A DNA stretch of 64,000 nucleotides from Stereum hirsutum FP-91666 SS1 (Eukaryota; Basidiomycota; Agaricomycetes; Russulales; Stereaceae), in contig NW_006763134.1 of assembly GCF_000264905.1 (NCBI RefSeq), positions 1,569,626-1,633,625 of the forward strand, given 5' to 3'. Below are positions 59,283-64,000 of this stretch, piece by piece. Position numbers and translations under genes: made by a program. The first letter of the stretch is position 1. Each line of letters opens with the position of its first letter. Below the pieces are notes generated by a model. It made no database searches, had not been told where the DNA came from, and worked only from the letters and a program-made list of their open reading frames with translations.

Positions 59283-59700
59283 AGTGGGCCCTTAAGGACC
59301 AATATCCCTATCCGTAGCAAAGTACGGGTGACCGACTTCGAAGAGTTCTGGAAGCTCTTCCCCAATGTAGTTCTTTGACTTCACCCCCAGCTCAAAGGTC
59401 TCTTCACACTCTGCCACAATTCCCTCCATAACTTTACGACAGAAAGATGTGAGTCAGGTTGCAAACTCGTAGTGCTCCTGCTCCTGCTCGTCTCAATCAT
59501 CCTTGATTAATTTCATCGACTTGGCCTTCCTAGTCCGAGTCGCCGAGACAAGGACTACAATCATCGACCATCTGGGGACCGCTTTCAACCGCGCGAACCC
59601 GAGCAAACTTGCCAAAGCTGGCTGTGATATTTGCTGATGACTTCGGGGTAAAGCTCGCTGATACACAGCACTGACCCGCCCTTCACCGACAGGACGTACA
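59283..59700 (-). pseudogene. Eroded third NUP-family permease fragment
   Basis: The minus strand at 59290-59440 reads VMEGIVAECEETFELGVKSK then NYIGEELPELFE. This lines up with the C-terminus of the two other copies (VIEGILDGWSETFEQGVVAQ, NYIGDIFGSLGG). Upstream, near 59540-59585, a broken frame (SMIVVLVSATRTR) sits where the others have FSRIIIMRTASD. Stops and frame changes separate the pieces, so this is a relic. Its upper boundary is uncertain. Confidence 0.55.
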
Positions 59701-60164
59701 AGCAGCTCTCTATTCCGGTACGGCCGATTCGAGTGTCTGACGGTATTTGGATAAATACTGTCAAGCCACGTTCTTCAAACAAGATGATGCACTGCGCTTG
59801 TAGCACCTGTATAGATGCTTCGGGGAAACAAGCACATGCCCTTCCACCTCTCGAACCTCTGTTTATGGCGTGTTGTGGTTGTTACTGCGGGGTCATACCG
59901 GAATCGAAGCGAGGTCTTCTCATCCGCTTGTCTTCTTCTATATTCTCATCGTATCCCATGGTAGCATGACCCACGTTTGCCTCACGCGCACGCTTTGAGC
60001 TAGGCAACTCGTCGACTAATAAAAGCTCGCATGATCTCATCGTTTAAGAGTGTGTCCTGTCCCGCACCCTCCCCGCCTCACCTTCCGTCCGTTCGCTTGT
60101 CCTCCAGGAAGTTCCTTTCCATTTCGTTCATTCGGCATCGACTTGCATCCCTTAACTTAGTGCA
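59701..60164. other. Upstream region of small secreted protein gene
   Basis: Promoter and 5' leader sized stretch, C/T-rich close to the start codon. No gene recognised. Confidence 0.45.
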
Positions 60165-61381
60165 ATGGCCCGATCTGCATTCTGGATGTTGATCGCTCTT
60201 GCTGTTCAGGTTCTCATGGCATTTGCGGCTCCTACTGCCTCACCGATCTCCTTCTTGGTTCCCACATCGAACGGTGGCTCTCTTCTGGACGATGCGGGTA
60301 GTGGAGTGGGGGAACCGTTGAACGTATGTCTACTCTCCAGTCGTCTACTCTCCATCGATGAATTGACTGTGTGGCTGGGCGCCCAGGTCATAATCTCTGG
60401 CGCGAGCTCACCGGACGTTCTCACGGACGACGGGTTCACGAACTTTGCTCGAGCTGCGGGGATGTACGTACATATTCTTTCCCTGCCACGGTTTCTCTGA
60501 ACGATGTGGTTGTTCCTCTGGAATTGACACTCTCTTAGGTCGACAGAATGCTTGGGATTTCACCTCGGTGATCCTCAGAGCGCAAACCTTGGCGATGGCA
60601 ACGGCGCGGTGAATCAAACCGTCGAGCTGCGTGAGGTAATTGTTTAACACCAAGCAAAATATTCTGTTCGTACAAAGGGATTACTATATTGACTACACGT
60701 CAGGATTATGGCGACTCCGAGGTCGGGACATGTCTCGAGACGCTCATCGGAGGAAATCACTTGAGGTCAGTACCTCTAGGCTAATCATCGCGTCAAGAAA
60801 TGTAGAGCTTATGGATGAAATCCATGGACATTTCAGGATGTTCCGTCAGAATGGTACCGAGGCCAATACCGGTGCTCTTTTCCTTGCGCACGTATAAATT
60901 TCTTCTAGATTAGCTGAGCAGAATGCTCACAAGATTTAACGCGATGGCAGTGTGTCGAAAGAGGAGGTTCGTCCTTGCCTTCTTGCTACCCTCATCTACG
61001 TAGGCGCCTTGGCTCATTGTTATTCAATATTGTCTGTAAAGCCTGTCACGGAGAGTCATACCATTATACCCGACGGCTATGACATCGGGAGGTAAGCCAT
61101 CTTCCGTCTATCTACAGATTTTCTGCCTATGCGACTCACTTCGACTATCTCCATAGGGACCTCTTCGTTACAGCAGCTTCCGGAACCACCTCTTTCGATG
61201 GTGTCACATATTCCACCGTTGCTCAGAATATCACAGGATTGATTGCTCCTGGTAGCACTAGCATTAACCACGGTGTGTTTTAAGTCCATGATTTGCGTCC
61301 GTTGGATTGATTTTTAAGAAACGCAAACTAGATATCGCAATAGATGGAATCGTCACGCTCTTGACGGTGACCATCGTTTGA
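60165..61381 (+). CDS. Secreted protein of unknown function
   Basis: The start at 60165 gives a clear signal peptide (MARSAFWMLIALAVQVLMAF, ending near AAPTASP). Several short exons then give NVIISGASSPDVLTDDGFTN, FARAAGMSTECLGFHLGDPQ, NQTVELREDYGDSEVGTCLE and MFRQNGTEANTGALFLA. Later exons give TIIPDGYDIGRDLFVTAASG, TTSFDGVTYSTVAQNITGLI and HDIAIDGIVTLLTVTIV, ending at TGA 61379-61381. Asn-x-Thr sites and few cysteines suggest a glycosylated extracellular or wall protein of about 220-240 residues. Exon joins between 60890 and 61050 are uncertain. I do not recognise the family and see no catalytic motif. Confidence 0.7.
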
Positions 61382-62282
61382 GCTCGTTTCCCTCTTCAGG
61401 ACTGGCACACACACACTCCTTCGCTCACTCGCTTTTCCGGGATACAGCAACTCTTGGATGATGTTCTCCACTGGGACTTTGGATGCATTGATTTATTGAT
61501 CTATTAACGAAACCTCACGTCGTACCTGTATCCCCATTCATGACCTAACGACCTTTGACGATTTTTACGAAGTTGAAGGACAAACATCGATGATATGTTT
61601 GGGTGAAGTTGAGACTGTAAATGTCCTCTGGTGTTCTCACACCTGGCCGCCTGACTTATTGCAGTTCAGATCGCATCCTCCACCTCGCTCCTGCACAGAA
61701 ATGTGCCCTCAAGGGCAGTGTCCCACTTGCGGAAAGGATGAAACGAAACAACCCCTTCAAAATGCTCTATAATTCACTGGAATCACTCGTCAAAGAAGAA
61801 GTGGTTCGACTCCCGGACAGGCTGCTTGGAGCGGCCGCCTTCCCACTTCTTCTCTTTGAAGTTCCCTGCCTTTTCGCCCATGAGCGTGCCACAATTGGTT
61901 GGCTCCCTGAAGGAGGAGGATTCATTTCGCGGCTGTCCATGGACAACACCTCCCACTCTCATAACCGGGGGTCTCCAAGGGGTTTCGCAAGGTCTCATCG
62001 GCCAGAAGACGTTGTGTGACCCCCGAACTCGCCACACCGGTACCGACTCTGTGCGACAATCGACGGAATTCCTAAAACCATCCACTCACATGATCTCAAC
62101 GTCCAGATGTCTCGAGTCAAAGCATACGTTTATCGGGTCTACATATGCACATACATACATGTATACCTATTCAACTATTCTTCACATACTGATAAATGAT
62201 TCATACATCCACGTGAACTTCATCTTTTGTCTTGCGCTCACTAGCAATCGAAGCAAATGATCCCGAATGAAACATATCATGC
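61382..62282. other. Convergent intergenic region before aldo-keto reductase 3' end
   Basis: About 900 bp. Open frames at 61590-62019 exist on the plus strand, but I see no domain text, signal peptide or consistent splicing, so I do not call a gene. Confidence 0.45.
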
Positions 62283-63585
62283 TCAGCAGTCGACGAAACC
62301 AAGGGATCCCCAGCCAGTCCAGTCAGGTGCGCAGACACGGAAGTGGTGCGCCTTGTCAATGGCTTCGAGCTCCTTCATCTCCTCCTCGGTAAGGTCGATG
62401 ACTTTCAGGTTGGCCTCGATACGGGCGGGGGTGACCGACTTCGCGAGGACTAAGTGAACCCGATCAAACCATTAGATTCATTTTCCACGCAAAAGCCGTT
62501 CGATGGACGGAAGGGAACGGGAAGGAAGAAGAGAGACGCACCGTTAACGTTGGGGGTGTTAGCCTGGAACGAGATGAGGACGTTTGCGGGAGTAACGGAG
62601 TATTTGTCCGCGATCTTCTTGATGACCGCGTTCTCGTGCAGAGGGGAGTTGTCGGAGCCGAGGGGGGAGTAGGCGGTGACGACGATGCCGTTCTTTTTGC
62701 AGGCCTCAAGCACGTCGGTTTGGAGGCAAGATCTGCATTGAATGGTCGGATTTGTTAGTCAGTCACGTAAGAGCGGTCAAATAAAGTGGAAAAGATGGGG
62801 GAATCGGTCTGAAGAGGCTTTGGAACTCACGGGTGGCGCTCGATCTGGTTCACGGCGGGGATGACAGTAGCCTCTTTGAGGAGGAGCTCAAGGAAAGCAG
62901 GCGACACATTGGAGACACCTACGTCACATACCAACGAACACGCGTCAATTATATCGGTACATCATGATCCATGGTCGAGATAGTATAAATAAACACCAGA
63001 ACGCACCAATAGCCTTGACCTTCTCCGGGTGCGCCTTGTAGATCTTCTCCATCTCCTTCCATGTATCAATCCAGTTGATGGTCCTGTCAGCACCGGACAA
63101 GTCCTTGGTCATCGGAGCGGGCCAGTGCATCAACCAGAGGTCGAGGTAGTCCGTCTCAAGCTTGGCGAGAGACTCCTCAAGTGCGGCATAGGCACGAGTA
63201 TGGTCATTGTTGTTGAGCTTGGTGGTCAGGAAGAAGGAGGAGCGGGGAACACCAGAGGCTTTGATACCGTGGCCGACCTCAGCTTCGTTGCCTGTCATTC
63301 AGAAAATAAGATAATTCGGTCAGCCAGGGAAAATAGGGGTGGGTGAGTAAAGGGGCAAACCGTATGCTGCAGCGGTATCGATATGCTTGTATCCGGCCTT
63401 AAGAGCAGTCTCTACGGCGTGCTCGACAGCACCGGGCTGGGACTTCCAGGTACCTACATGATCAGACACACGATGAAAGGATCAGATCTTATATCGCATT
63501 AGGACGAGACTATATTGTGCTCACCGAGACCGAGAGTGGGCATCTCAGCACCAGTGTTAAGCTTGGTAACAGTGGAGGCGGGCAT
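62283..63585 (-). CDS. Aldo-keto reductase, GCY1-like (NADP-dependent glycerol/carbonyl reductase)
   Basis: Cytosolic AKR expected to reduce aldehydes or oxidise glycerol with NADP. The start at 63585 gives [20 protein letters not shown]. An early exon gives [20 protein letters not shown] and [20 protein letters not shown], holding catalytic Asp and Tyr. The Lys is in [12 protein letters not shown] and the His in LWLMHWPAP, completing the D-Y-K-H tetrad. Further text is [40 protein letters not shown] and [20 protein letters not shown]. The C-terminal exons give [20 protein letters not shown] and end [12 protein letters not shown] at 62283-62285. Length of about 320 residues fits the family, and several short introns are present. 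Intact. Confidence 0.9.
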
Positions 63586-63675
63586 TTTGCGATGAGTTCT
63601 GTGGCTAGTGTTGAAGAAAGAGAGAAATTCGAGAGAAAACAAGAGGGGTCAGAGGCGATAGAGGAGAGTCCGGGG

Positions 63676-63683
63676 AATATATA
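63676..63683 (-). promoter_or_regulatory. TATA box of aldo-keto reductase gene
   Basis: The minus strand reads TATATATT, about 92 bp upstream of the start codon at 63585. Confidence 0.5.
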
Positions 63684-64000
63684 CTGTGGGACGGAAAGCA
63701 CGTCCCGCACATCCGTCCGCTCCGGATGAGGAGACTGCCCATCGATCGCTTGCTTGACATGGCGCCGCGGCCCAAACACGGCTGCAAAAAGGTCCCAGAA
63801 TCCGTCTCATCCAATTAAAATCAAGTCCGGCGAAAGACAGCGTGCTCGCACGGCGCGAGGTGGTGGAGTTTCTGGGTCATTCGGACGTTCCTCGGGAGTC
63901 CAGAAACTTCAGTGGGAAAGCAGTTGTTCCAATACAGACTGCGTTCGGTCTGTTTGGCCTCGGACAACCTAATGACGATAAGGGATTCTATTCTTTGAGC
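63684..64000. other. Upstream region of aldo-keto reductase gene
   Basis: No gene recognised up to the window edge. Confidence 0.4.

Noticed and set aside
61621..62019. 132-residue plus-strand frame before the aldo-keto reductase
   Set aside because: No signal peptide, domain or splice support; kept as intergenic.

Overview
The window is nuclear DNA of a filamentous fungus, most likely a basidiomycete of the Agaricomycetes. Nearly all genes are broken by several short GT-AG introns (about 50-75 nt), spacing is compact, and the gene families (F-box proteins, BSC6-like MFS carriers, fungal S41 proteases, NUP-type purine nucleoside permeases, AYR1-like reductases) are typical of that group. No tRNA, rRNA, CRISPR array or bacterial operon was seen. 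Coordinates of multi-exon genes come from reading splice sites by eye, so outer ends are firmer than inner exon borders.

Layout. 1-741 (-) holds the 5' part of an F-box protein. 1161-3397 (-) is an MFS transporter, divergent from SEC24 (3780-7324, +), the COPII cargo adaptor, here with an N-terminal WW domain. 8035-9758 (+) is an M20 amidohydrolase of the allantoate/N-carbamoyl amino acid type, tail to tail with a membrane-anchored thaumatin-like protein (9967-12193, -). A gene-poor stretch follows (12.2-15.5 kb) with a small inverted-repeat element. 15489-17164 (-) and 17664-19039 (+) are a divergent SDR/MDR dehydrogenase pair that looks like a sugar or polyol module. 19.0-23.1 kb is gene-poor and contains a weak membrane-protein relic. 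23103-26619 (-) is a secreted S41 peptidase and 27381-28516 (+) an AYR1-like reductase. 29144-32233 (-) is an OPT transporter, 34132-35694 (-) another SDR, 36432-37780 (-) a Get5-like tail-anchored-protein targeting factor, and 37983-38565 (+) the complex I subunit NDUFS5. 39341-45459 (+) encodes a very long low-complexity protein with an RRM-like fold, 46279-48278 (+) an F-box protein, and 48323-51325 (-) an SH3-PX-BAR sorting nexin.

The right part (51.5-59.8 kb) is the dynamic region. It contains a hAT-like MITE with perfect 8-bp target duplications, a tandem array of purine nucleoside permease genes (one intact, one pseudogene split by a CACTG-type transposon, one eroded fragment), and an exact 739-bp duplication on both sides of an N gap that is almost certainly an assembly artefact. 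The window ends with a small secreted protein of unknown function (60165-61381, +) and an aldo-keto reductase (62283-63585, -).

Nutrient acquisition and small-molecule metabolism are over-represented: MFS, OPT and NUP transporters, a ureido-compound amidohydrolase, a secreted protease, and sugar/polyol and carbonyl reductases. They are scattered and do not form one clear biosynthetic cluster. I found no convincing previously undescribed system. The most notable items are the two non-autonomous transposons, the decaying permease array and the membrane-anchored thaumatin-like protein.
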